This document shows positions 51,928 through 59,597 of a DNA stretch of 59,597 nt, in pieces. Position numbers and translations under genes: made by a program. Each line of letters opens with the position of its first letter. Positions within the stretch are counted from its first letter, which is position 1. The notes below the pieces were generated by a model. The model saw only the letters and a list, made by a program, of their open reading frames with translations, was not told the DNA's origin and did not search any database. The DNA comes from Nitrospirota bacterium (GTDB lineage: Bacteria > Nitrospirota > Thermodesulfovibrionia > UBA6902), in contig JACRMS010000004.1 of NCBI GenBank assembly GCA_016214845.1, positions 1-59,597 of the forward strand. The letters are read 5' to 3'.

Positions 51928-53243
51928 TTGCCGTCACTCCACGCAAAGGCCGAACATATCTCTTTAAACTCTTCCTCATAAAATTTCTCAAACTTTGTCG
52001 GTATCCACACGAGGGAATACCCTTCGCGTTCCTTTCTGATCAGAAACTCCCTCGGAGGGGTGAAGTAGGAAAGTATCACGCCGATTATTATAATTGAAAA
52101 ACCGAAGAAGACGCCGGACATGCCGGGGTCTTGTACAAATATCAGTCCGGACCACCTGGAAATATAAACAAGCCGCGCGGTGTACGGCCCGAGTTCGCCG
52201 CTATCCCCAAGCCTGAGGCGTACCTCATTAACGAGCTTATTTTTATCGTCCGTGATCATTATATTCAAAAGCGGATTCCCGCCGGTCATTTTCTTTTTAT
52301 CCGCGTCTGCAAAATAGCTGGCTTTTATAGGGTAGGGGAGGCCTTCTACATTGAAGCTGCCGTGGCCCGGTTTGTCCCTTCGTCCGGGGTGTTCAATCAA
52401 GAGTATGGTGCTTGTCTCTGCGCCATCTTTGTCAATGAGCTCCACGAAAAATGCATGACCTAACGTGTTGCTCTGGTAAATGCGGGTCCCCTTATAAGTG
52501 ATGATCTTGTTGATGCCGGGCTTGTACTTTCTGGAATTTCCCCGCGGGTCGATGATGGTGATATCCGATGACAGGCTTTTCAGATCGTCTGAATTCCAGA
52601 ACTCGTAGTTGACCTTATCGAGCCGTACCGCATCCGGCAGGACAAATGCGTCTGAAAGCAGCCCGTTCTCTTCAACGGTCCATGGCTTGCCGGGCCCATG
52701 CACCTCTTCCTCCACAAGGTGAAGCAGACCCCTCTTCTGTGTCAGTAAAAGAACGAGAGACGATGCGATGATGGCCACAAGGCCAAGATGTAAGAGCGTG
52801 TTGCCCCAGTATCCCCACGGATGCTTGACGAATCTTTTTGCAGCTTCATATGTTCTGATATTGATGTATCCCTTTTTTCTGACCGCGGACACCAGAGCTG
52901 CTTCGGATGCCTGGATAATTGCGCCTTCTTTTTGAGTGAAAATATCTTTATTAAAAGTCCGGTGGAAAGATTTTTTAATCTGGTCTAATGTTGAAATAAT
53001 CAGTGTGAGCAAGAATATGGAAAGCATTACCGCAAACCACGGTGTCGTGTACACGTGATCGAGGCCGAGTCTTTCCAGCCAGGGGACAAGGCCGGGATTG
53101 GCATACCTCCATTTCTCAATGTCCGCCAGCGATGTGATGAATCTCTGAGGGAAGCTGTATCCGAGCAGGACCACGGAAAGTATAAGAGATATCTGTATAA
53201 TGACGGATTTTCGTGAAAGGAGGAAGGATTTAAATTTGTTCAT
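51924..53243 (-). CDS. resB: ResB/Ccs1-type cytochrome c biogenesis protein, copy 1
   Basis: 439 residues. Three N-terminal helices ('VIIQISLILSVVLLGYSFPQ', a second after 'TTPWF', a third after 'GNTLLHLG'), a large periplasmic domain and a final helix ('GVFFGFSIIIIGVILSYFTP'). This is the ResB/Ccs1 topology. Partner of the CcsA copy downstream; its own start is 3 nt after the lipoprotein stop. Confidence 0.92.
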   Translation of the reverse strand: MNKFKSFLLSRKSVIIQISLILSVVLLGYSFPQRFITSLADIEKWRYANPGLVPWLERLGLDHVYTTPWFAVMLSIFLLTLIISTLDQIKKSFHRTFNKDIFTQKEGAIIQASEAALVSAVRKKGYINIRTYEAAKRFVKHPWGYWGNTLLHLGLVAIIASSLVLLLTQKRGLLHLVEEEVHGPGKPWTVEENGLLSDAFVLPDAVRLDKVNYEFWNSDDLKSLSSDITIIDPRGNSRKYKPGINKIITYKGTRIYQSNTLGHAFFVELIDKDGAETSTILLIEHPGRRDKPGHGSFNVEGLPYPIKASYFADADKKKMTGGNPLLNIMITDDKNKLVNEVRLRLGDSGELGPYTARLVYISRWSGLIFVQDPGMSGVFFGFSIIIIGVILSYFTPPREFLIRKEREGYSLVWIPTKFEKFYEEEFKEICSAFAWSDGK

Positions 53244-53246
53244 GCT

Positions 53247-53714
53247 TTATTGTTGCGCGCTTTTCTCTTCTCCCGCAGCCGTAACATTTATGACGAGCCA
53301 CTTGTCTTTTTCCTTTTTCAGCTCATAAGTCATTTCGTAAGTGAAATCCTTTTCCTCAACCTTTTTCTCCCCGGTATTTATGTCGTAGTGTGCGTAATCC
53401 CATTTCTCACTTGTTGCTGCTACGGCTTTGTCTCTTTCAGGGAAAGTGATCTCTTTGAACTTTATGTCCTTCAACTGCGACTCCATTCTGATATTGCTTT
53501 CGCCGAGCGCGGCCATGTGATAGTAAAGCTTTGTGGCATGGTCCACGGTAGCGACTTCCTGCATGGGATTCATGTTCATATTTTTATATCCTTCAGCGAG
53601 AAGCGCATTGTACTTGTATATCACATGCTTGATATTTTCCGTTTCTTTTTCACTCTTAACGCAGGCAATCAGGGCTGAAATAAGGACTAACAGTAAAATA
53701 ATTTTCTTTGTCAT
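53247..53714 (-). CDS. Unknown lipoprotein between the two haem-lyase pairs
   Basis: 155 residues with lipobox 'LISALIAC'. The mature part is hydrophilic, helix then beta ('YNALLAEGYKNMNMNPMQEV', 'YEMTYELKKEKDKWLVINV'), reminiscent of small periplasmic lipoproteins with a cystatin-like fold. No Cys pair or haem motif besides the lipid-attachment Cys. It overlaps the second ccsA by 4 nt and resB by near contact, so it is part of the haem-lyase operon, perhaps as an apocytochrome-handling factor. Confidence 0.72.
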   Translation of the reverse strand: MTKKIILLLVLISALIACVKSEKETENIKHVIYKYNALLAEGYKNMNMNPMQEVATVDHATKLYYHMAALGESNIRMESQLKDIKFKEITFPERDKAVAATSEKWDYAHYDINTGEKKVEEKDFTYEMTYELKKEKDKWLVINVTAAGEEKSAQQ

Positions 53715-54535
53715 TTGAAGTACTCCAGATGTATGGCGGTTTCAAGGTGTGATGTGTAGAAAAGCGCAATGAGAGAAATTGTGAAACAGGCTATGAGAAG
53801 ATATGCCGCTTTTTCACCGGACCAATTAAAAAATCTCCTCATGTGAAGATAGAACCCCCAGAATACCCACGCAATAAGAGCCCAGGTCTCCACAGGGTCC
53901 CATCCCCAATATCTTCCCCAGGACTGGTGTGCCCAGATGGAACCGGCAAGCACTGCTACGGCCCAGAAAATGAAACCGAAGCCGGAGAACCTGTACGCGT
54001 AGAGATCGATTATTTTGAGCTCAGGCAGGGATTGCAGCCATTTGGACCTCGTACGCGTTTTCAGAATATAGAAGATCGAGAAGGCGAGGGCTATCAGAAG
54101 AGAGCCGAGGGCTATCTTGAAAAAGGAGATATGGAAGATAAGCCAGATACTGGTAAATATAGGGGTAAGGGTCCTGATCTCGGGCGAGAAAAAAATACCG
54201 AGCGCCATCGCAAGGAAAGTCGCGGGAATGACAATTATACTTGCGCGGCTGATGACCGGGAAATATCTTCTAAACACGAGGAAGACCGATATCATGATCC
54301 ATGCGTCCGATACCAGCACCTCATTGCGGGTGATATACGGGCCGTGCCCGGTGATTGTCCACCAGAAACCTATGCCGATACTGTGTACGAGCAGACCGGC
54401 GTACACCATGCGGTAGCCGTTACGCTCAACGTTTTCCTTTCTGAAGATGATGCCGTAGGCATTCAATACGCCGGCGATTATGTACATAAGGACAGCCAGC
54501 CAGAGCAGCCCGGTATAAACAGCGAAATTATTCAT
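53711..54535 (-). CDS. ccsA: CcsA/ResC-type haem-handling protein, copy 2
   Basis: 274 residues, the same topology as copy 1, with the WWD motif 'WAHQSWGRYWGWDPVETWAL' and 'SIGIGFWWTITGHGPYITRN'. The C terminus 'ETAIHLEYFK' parallels copy 1's 'ESSIHSEYFK', marking the two as paralogues. It overlaps the resB copy 2 gene by 4 nt. Confidence 0.93.
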   Translation of the reverse strand: MNNFAVYTGLLWLAVLMYIIAGVLNAYGIIFRKENVERNGYRMVYAGLLVHSIGIGFWWTITGHGPYITRNEVLVSDAWIMISVFLVFRRYFPVISRASIIVIPATFLAMALGIFFSPEIRTLTPIFTSIWLIFHISFFKIALGSLLIALAFSIFYILKTRTRSKWLQSLPELKIIDLYAYRFSGFGFIFWAVAVLAGSIWAHQSWGRYWGWDPVETWALIAWVFWGFYLHMRRFFNWSGEKAAYLLIACFTISLIALFYTSHLETAIHLEYFK

Positions 54536-55863
54536 GTCTCTTTCTCCAGTGCGAGTTTATTTTTCAACTGTCCCAATTCTTCAGAATACAGCTCGGCAAA
54601 TTCGACCGCCTTCCATGACAGGGACAGCTTGTCTCCATGAGTGAACAATATTATCTCCCTTGGCGGCAGAAAGTAATGCGCAAACGCGCCAAGTATTATT
54701 ATAAAAAATCCAAAGAAAATTCCGGGCATTCCGGTTATGTCCACAAAAATTATCCCGGTCCACTTCCGCACGTCAAGGACCTTTACGCGGTATCCGCTTA
54801 CATAAGCTGTTTCACCGCGCGTTAATGAACTCTGCTCCGATATATTATCACCATCCTTGGTCCTTATGACAAGAAGGGGGTTTGTTCCCTCGATGGATTT
54901 TTTGACCGCGTCGGCGAAGTACTTTGTCTGAAGCAGACTGTTTGTCCCCGGCAGTATAAAATCCTGGTAGCTGGCAAGCTCCAGGCTTTCGGGATGAATG
55001 AGCTCAAGTATCATTTTATGTATTTTATTTTCTTTGTCTTCCAATTCGATAAAAAAGGCATGTCCGAAATCAAGCGTCTGATAAATACTGACACCTCTGT
55101 ATTTCCCCATTGTGTTCACTGATAGCGACTGCTTGGACGCTTCATTGTTGTCTTTGATGACAGTGATATCCGATGATATTTGCCGCACACGAAAATTGTC
55201 CCAGAAAACGGGCGCTGTTTTATCGAGCCGCACGGAAAACGGCAGGACAAAATCTGATGCCAGAAGGCCGTTCTCCTGGACTATCCATGGGGTGTCCGGT
55301 TTAAAGGTCTCACCCTCCACGAGATTCACCTTGCCTCTTTGCTGGGTCAGGGCAATGAAGAATGACGACGCTATCACAATGGTGATCCCCGCGTGAAGCA
55401 GGAAATTGCCCCAGTGTCCCCAGGGATTTTTTATGAATTTTACTGCACCTTCCGTCTCAGTGACCTTTGAATATCTGAAACTCTTTATCAGTTCTTCCGC
55501 TTTGCTCCTGCTGACGGAAACGCTCATGCTGCTGCTGTCCGAAGGGGTGATGCGGAAGGTCTTCTTCCGCGAGCCGGAGAACTGCTCTATTGTAGATACC
55601 AGAAGCGCGAGAAAAAGCAGGGACAGGATTATTCCAAACCAGACAGTTGTGAAAATATGGTCCAATCCGTACCACTCATACCTGCTCCTCAAGAAGGGAT
55701 GGGCCTCTTCCCATTTCACTACCTTGTCAATGCCGAGAAGAAATTTCTGGGGAAAATACGTGCTCATTGCCACCGCGGTAATGTTGAGAATTATCAGGGC
55801 GGCGACAACTCCGCGTGACAGGATATATTTTTTTATCGTTCCGTAGATCGCGGGCATTTTCAT
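54532..55863 (-). CDS. resB: ResB/Ccs1-type cytochrome c biogenesis protein, copy 2
   Basis: 443 residues, same plan as copy 1: three N-terminal helices, periplasmic domain ('PGTNSLLQTKYFADAVKKS' parallels 'PIKASYFADADKKK'), last helix 'GIFFGFFIIILGAFAHYFLP'. First gene of the resB-ccsA-lipoprotein-resB-ccsA series. An intrinsic terminator of the upstream cytochrome gene lies 51 nt above its start, so it needs its own promoter or read-through. Confidence 0.92.
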   Translation of the reverse strand: MKMPAIYGTIKKYILSRGVVAALIILNITAVAMSTYFPQKFLLGIDKVVKWEEAHPFLRSRYEWYGLDHIFTTVWFGIILSLLFLALLVSTIEQFSGSRKKTFRITPSDSSSMSVSVSRSKAEELIKSFRYSKVTETEGAVKFIKNPWGHWGNFLLHAGITIVIASSFFIALTQQRGKVNLVEGETFKPDTPWIVQENGLLASDFVLPFSVRLDKTAPVFWDNFRVRQISSDITVIKDNNEASKQSLSVNTMGKYRGVSIYQTLDFGHAFFIELEDKENKIHKMILELIHPESLELASYQDFILPGTNSLLQTKYFADAVKKSIEGTNPLLVIRTKDGDNISEQSSLTRGETAYVSGYRVKVLDVRKWTGIIFVDITGMPGIFFGFFIIILGAFAHYFLPPREIILFTHGDKLSLSWKAVEFAELYSEELGQLKNKLALEKET

Positions 55864-55913
55864 TTCAGGGTCTCTTGAGTCATGTGCAGTAATAGTATAT
55901 TCGATGTCAGGGC

Positions 55914-55946
55914 AAAAAAAAACCGGGGCGAGCGCCCCGGTTTTTT
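55914..55946 (-). terminator. Strong intrinsic terminator after the second giant cytochrome
   Basis: CCGGGGCG and CGCCCCGG (55923-55930, 55933-55940) pair perfectly around AG, flanked by A6 and T9 on the minus strand, 10 nt after the cytochrome stop. A classical Rho-independent terminator; it would also work on the plus strand. Confidence 0.92.
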
Positions 55947-55956
55947 AGAAGTCAGG

Positions 55957-58900
55957 TTACCACCTGTTTGTTGTAGAGATTGTCAGGTTGTGCCTGGTGT
56001 CACAGGTGACGTTACAGTTTGTGCTTGAGCTGCTGTATCCGGTCGGAGTCGCTGCCTTTACAAAGGCCTCCAGGTAGATAGTCCCGGTGCCATTGCCGGC
56101 TGGCCAATAACGCGCCGGGAGTCCTGTGCCGGTCCCGTTGGTATTGTTAGCATTTACAAATCTCGGCATCTTTCCGCCGTGCGGTACCCTTATGTGACAA
56201 TTTACACATGCGGCAGAGCTGTGGTTGCCCTGAGAGTGTACGTTGTTTGCAGTATTCGCACTCGGATGACAGTTGAGACAGAAGAGACCGTTCGCTGTGC
56301 CGCTGCTTGTTGCCTTATTGGACAGCGTGCGGAAACCTGTGGTCCCGGAGGTCCCGTTGCTTGTTGATGCCGTGTACGGCCATGCCTGGTTCGGGCCCTT
56401 AAGCATCCACTTCACAGATGAACCGTGAGGTCCGCTCTGGTTGGTCAGGCTTGAATCATGACAATCCGTACAGGTCATTATCGCTCCCGGGGCCCATGCT
56501 GTCCATGTGCCGCCGGCGCTTGTGCATGTTGCTGAGGTTGTATTCTGCGGCAATGAACATCTTCCGCCTGCAAGCTGGGCTGCTATTAAACGGCTGCCTG
56601 TTGCAAGGGCAGTCCCTATCGGATGCCTTGCGGTGTTGCCTGTGTTGAACTCAAGACCAAGGTCTGTCATCTGCGCTGCGCCTGTGCCAAGGCCAACTGC
56701 TGACTGGCCGGTTGAATGGCACTTGTAGCACAACTGGTACTCAGCCGTGATCGTTGCTGCTGCTCCGTATGTCGGTGCTACCCAGTTTGCGCCTGCAACT
56801 GATACGGGCCTTCCGATGCTTCCTGTAAGTACGCCGGCAAGTGTCGTTCCGTTGGCATGATTGCCGGTGACTGCTGTGTGCTGATCGTGGCAATCAAGAC
56901 ACTTTACCGTGCTGTGTCTGCCTGTGGTCAGGTCAAAGGCGCTCTTTATAGCGTCTACCGCTCCGTTAGCAGGCGTGTTGCCGTGACAGTTGTAGCAGAA
57001 GTTGGTTGCTGCTGTGACCGTGTCGTTAACGTTGTACGTGTAACGTAAGAGCTTGGCCAGGCTGGAGCCGTGAGCATTAATTCCTGCTGTGTCTCCATGA
57101 CATGCCAGACACTTGTTGGTGTTGGCCGCTCCGCTGTGGGCCACTGTTCCAATGGTCCATCCGATGTTGACAGGGGAGTGTGTATCGCCTGAGCCTGCCT
57201 GGTTGAACGGTGTCGCTCCATACAGGGTGCTGCCGTTTGCATCGTGACAGCTTACGCAGAAGGCTTCTGCCGAGCTGCCTGTTCCGTTGTAGATAATGCC
57301 AGCGCCTGTATCCTGGTTCTTCAGGTACGCGCTTACGCCGTCACCGTATGTGGTGTGGTTTGTCTGGTCGTGACATACGATACATGCATCCTGGTTTACA
57401 ATCTGCGATGAAGCAGTTGCGCCAAGCACATGGTGCGATGTCTTTACAAAGTCACCGGTGCCGGGTGTTGATTCCACTATCTGGCGTCTCCTTGTGTCTG
57501 ATGAGCCCGCAGGAGGCGTGCTGTTGTGACACTGTAAGCAGTTGCCTGACGGCTGGAACCCTGCATCGTGGAAATGACAGGATGTACATTTCGCTCCGTC
57601 ATTGTGTGACTGTCCACCGGGTGCAACGCCGTCTGCCTGGTGATGGTTGGTCTGCGTATGACATGTGTTACACAGATAGTTCGCAGTTGTCATGTCAGCA
57701 GGCTTGTTGTTGTCTGATGCGTAGCTGTACTGGCCAGTCTGCGCCTCAAACGCTACGTTGTTGCCTCTTATAGCGCTTCTTACGAACTTCAGGTTTGTGT
57801 TGCCTCTGAAGTTGGTCTGCGTGCTCATCGGGTTATGACACTCTACGCAATTCAGGTTCATCATAACACCGGTTGTCGGGTCTGTGTATGTTGTGCTGAA
57901 GTGTGTGTCCACCTTCAGGTCTGATCCGCCGGCCCCTGTTCCAGGCGCTGCAGGGTCATGACATGTCAGACATGCAGTATTTGGAATCGCTGCATTCGGT
58001 ACGTATGTGTCAGGAGTTGTATGACACGTTGTACATGCCTGCACATTGTGCGGTACAGGTGTTGTTACGTTGTGCTGGAATCCTGCGTTATGAGCATGAC
58101 AGGTCCTGCAATCCGCGCCGTCATTGTGCGACTGGCCGCCCGGGGCAATGCCGTCGTTCTGATGGTGGTTAGTTGCAGTATGACATGTGTTACAGATGTA
58201 GTTTGCCGCTGTCATGTCGGCAGGCATGTTATTGTCGCTTGCATAGCTGTACTGGCCTGTCTGTGCCTCAAACGCTATGTTGCTGCCCCTGATGACGCTT
58301 CTGATGAACTTGAGGTTGTTGTTGAACCTGAAGTTGATCTGCGTGCTCATCGGGTTGTGGCACTCTACGCACTTAATGTCTGCAAGCAATCCCGTTGTCG
58401 GGTCTAAGTAGTTGTCGCTGAAATGCCTGTCTACTTTAAGTGTAGAACCGCCTACGCTTCCGATTCCGTGACAAGCTTCGCACTTGCTGTTCGCAATAGG
58501 CGCGTTGGCGTATGCATCCTGCATCCTGCCGAGTGCGTCTACTGTATGACATGCACTGCATGATGCTGTGTCATGCGGGAACGGAGGAGGTGTCAGTGTC
58601 GGCAGGAAAGCGCTGCCGTGAGCATGACATGCCGTACAGTTTTCGCTGTCGTGGTGCGGTGTGTAGCCGTTTCTGTTGTCAAGCGGCGCTCCGCCGTTGT
58701 ACCACTGATGGTTGGTCTGTGTATGACAGGTCTGACATACGTTCTCATTGAAAGGTATGCCGTCCGCGAATGACCCCGCGCCTGTATATGATGTGAATCC
58801 AATGCTGCTTCCGGCTATTACACTGCCTGCAAGCGTGCCTCTTACATGCTTCTGGTTGCCCTGTGCATGCATTACATCATGACATGCTACGCAGGAGTTG

Positions 58901-59597
58901 GTGTAGTTATACCGGCCCGAGCCGTTTGCCGCTGTGTGTGACAGTACATTCGGGGCTGTTGGGTAGCCTGCCTTCAATGCGCCTGCTGCCGTATGACACT
59001 GCTCGCACTTGCTGTCAGGGATTACGGTTGTGTACGGCTGCGCGTCCACATGACAGTAGTTGCAATTTGTGATTGCATTATGCGGCGCATCAGCAGGTGT
59101 TGCTGTCGGGATAAAGCCTGCGCTGTGCGTATGACATGTTCTACAGTCTGTGCCGTCATTGTGCGACTGGCCGCCCGGGGCTATGCCGTCATTCTGATGA
59201 TGGTTTGTATTTGTATGACATACTTCGCAGATTCCGTCATAAGGCGCTACATTGTCTGCAAAGCTGTTGGCCCCAGTGTATGCCGTAAATACTACTGCAC
59301 TTGACCTTATCGTGCTTCTGATAAGCTTCAGGTTGCTCTGGGCGCTCATCGGGTTGTGACACTCAACGCACTTGATGTCAGCAAGCTGTCCGGTCGTCGG
59401 ATCAATGTAGTTGTCGCTGAAGTGCCGTTCTACTTTAAGCGTTGATCCGCCTGTGGTGCCGATGCCGTGGCAAGTATTACACTTTGCATTCGCTATAGGA
59501 GCATTCGGTATATAGTCTGATGCCGTATGACATGCTGTACATGCCGCAGTGTTGTGCGGGGCGGGCACTGTCACGCTTGACGCCTGGTTTACGAATC
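55957..59597 (-). CDS. Second giant multihaem cytochrome c (N terminus beyond the window)
   Basis: At least 1212 residues; the frame is still open at the window edge. I count 30 CXXCH motifs and no CX4CH. The first 700 residues are repeats of a unit in which 'CHGIG/CHDPA', 'KCVECHNPMS', 'CxTCHTxTNHHQNDG' and 'CRTCHTH' recur, with 'APGGQSHNDG' between. The C-terminal region has 'CLDCHDQH', 'CYKCHSTG', 'PHGSSVKWML', 'FCLNCH' and 'CVNCHIRVPHGGK', like the 36-haem protein. Probably an extracellular or outer-surface electron carrier. A GTG at 59574 is not the true start. Confidence 0.92.
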   Translation of the reverse strand, partial: FVNQASSVTVPAPHNTAACTACHTASDYIPNAPIANAKCNTCHGIGTTGGSTLKVERHFSDNYIDPTTGQLADIKCVECHNPMSAQSNLKLIRSTIRSSAVVFTAYTGANSFADNVAPYDGICEVCHTNTNHHQNDGIAPGGQSHNDGTDCRTCHTHSAGFIPTATPADAPHNAITNCNYCHVDAQPYTTVIPDSKCEQCHTAAGALKAGYPTAPNVLSHTAANGSGRYNYTNSCVACHDVMHAQGNQKHVRGTLAGSVIAGSSIGFTSYTGAGSFADGIPFNENVCQTCHTQTNHQWYNGGAPLDNRNGYTPHHDSENCTACHAHGSAFLPTLTPPPFPHDTASCSACHTVDALGRMQDAYANAPIANSKCEACHGIGSVGGSTLKVDRHFSDNYLDPTTGLLADIKCVECHNPMSTQINFRFNNNLKFIRSVIRGSNIAFEAQTGQYSYASDNNMPADMTAANYICNTCHTATNHHQNDGIAPGGQSHNDGADCRTCHAHNAGFQHNVTTPVPHNVQACTTCHTTPDTYVPNAAIPNTACLTCHDPAAPGTGAGGSDLKVDTHFSTTYTDPTTGVMMNLNCVECHNPMSTQTNFRGNTNLKFVRSAIRGNNVAFEAQTGQYSYASDNNKPADMTTANYLCNTCHTQTNHHQADGVAPGGQSHNDGAKCTSCHFHDAGFQPSGNCLQCHNSTPPAGSSDTRRRQIVESTPGTGDFVKTSHHVLGATASSQIVNQDACIVCHDQTNHTTYGDGVSAYLKNQDTGAGIIYNGTGSSAEAFCVSCHDANGSTLYGATPFNQAGSGDTHSPVNIGWTIGTVAHSGAANTNKCLACHGDTAGINAHGSSLAKLLRYTYNVNDTVTAATNFCYNCHGNTPANGAVDAIKSAFDLTTGRHSTVKCLDCHDQHTAVTGNHANGTTLAGVLTGSIGRPVSVAGANWVAPTYGAAATITAEYQLCYKCHSTGQSAVGLGTGAAQMTDLGLEFNTGNTARHPIGTALATGSRLIAAQLAGGRCSLPQNTTSATCTSAGGTWTAWAPGAIMTCTDCHDSSLTNQSGPHGSSVKWMLKGPNQAWPYTASTSNGTSGTTGFRTLSNKATSSGTANGLFCLNCHPSANTANNVHSQGNHSSAACVNCHIRVPHGGKMPRFVNANNTNGTGTGLPARYWPAGNGTGTIYLEAFVKAATPTGYSSSSTNCNVTCDTRHNLTISTTNRW
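57540..59560 (-). repeat. Direct repeats inside the second cytochrome gene
   Basis: A sequence around 57594, 58116 and 59155 recurs in near-identical form (coding for 'APGGQSHNDG.xCRTCH'-type text), about 520 and 1040 nt apart, and 57720/58238 share a second block. The spacing implies a module of about 520 nt with four haem sites or more, spread by duplication. Confidence 0.75.

Noticed and set aside
1-59597. tRNA, rRNA or riboswitch genes
   Set aside because: Reading the gaps on both strands gave no cloverleaf, rRNA signature or recognisable riboswitch core; the cobalamin-dependent genes have no visible B12-box.

Overview
The window reads as a piece of a bacterial chromosome, or metagenome-assembled contig, from an anaerobic or microaerophilic chemolithotroph rich in multihaem cytochromes. 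A Wood-Ljungdahl CODH/ACS operon of bacterial type, NuoEFG/Hnd-like subunits, a compact cbb3 oxidase locus, ResB/CcsA (System II) haem lyases, NHL-repeat proteins and very large multihaem c-type cytochromes occur together. This combination fits Nitrospirota (Thermodesulfovibrionia-like) best, with Desulfobacterota/Geobacter-like lineages as the alternative. That placement is inference from gene content; no rRNA or marker gene is present. No tRNA, rRNA, CRISPR array, transposase or phage module was found. Layout: everything up to 12.04 kb is on the plus strand and everything from 12.06 kb to the end is on the minus strand. (1) 1-12.0 kb, surface-protein region: an RHS/YD-repeat polymorphic-toxin-like gene whose transglutaminase-like 5' part is broken by two compensating frameshifts, an overlapping AT-rich membrane gene that is a candidate immunity gene, a YD-repeat lipoprotein, a secreted protein with 14 propeller-like repeats plus three PKD domains, and a fibre-like protein with an S74 intramolecular chaperone. 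(2) 12.06-27.4 kb, carbon metabolism: read on the minus strand, cooC, acsE, acsD, acsC, fur/perR, acsB, acsA(cooS), then NuoE-, NuoF- (with added ferredoxin and CBS domains), ferredoxin- and NuoG-like subunits, which suggests a CODH/ACS coupled to NAD(P)H, and finally a YacP-like NYN nuclease. (3) 27.4-37.9 kb, O2 respiration and defence: rubrerythrin and its Rrf2 regulator with a perfect palindromic operator, ccoN, a ccoO fused to a CcoP-type haem domain, a separate CcoP-like membrane anchor, several tiny membrane proteins, ccoG, ccoH, bacteriohemerythrin, a SafE-like protein, ccoI and ccoS. (4) 37.9-40.0 kb, signalling: two PilZ proteins, a HicB-like small protein and an HDOD protein. (5) 40.1-59.6 kb, extracellular electron transfer: a 36-haem-motif cytochrome with seven CX4CH sites, co-transcribed with an NHL/BACON/FG-GAP protein; a B12-binding radical SAM protein; two ResB-CcsA pairs separated by a lipoprotein; and a second giant cytochrome (at least 30 haem motifs) cut by the window edge. 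The most striking non-genic signal is a family of hairpins built from degenerate 7-nt (once 8-nt) repeats. They occur at eight gene junctions between 14.7 and 30.9 kb. Six begin 3-6 nt after a stop codon, and in two the stop codon lies inside the repeat. Two more single-arm tracts of the same kind are read in frame inside ccoI. They resemble the short tandemly repeated repetitive (STRR) heptamers of cyanobacteria, but here they are paired into hairpins and placed with precision at gene ends. Together the genes suggest a cell that runs acetyl-CoA synthesis or oxidation anaerobically, keeps a high-affinity oxidase and O2/peroxide defence nearby, and exchanges electrons with extracellular donors or acceptors through giant cytochromes.
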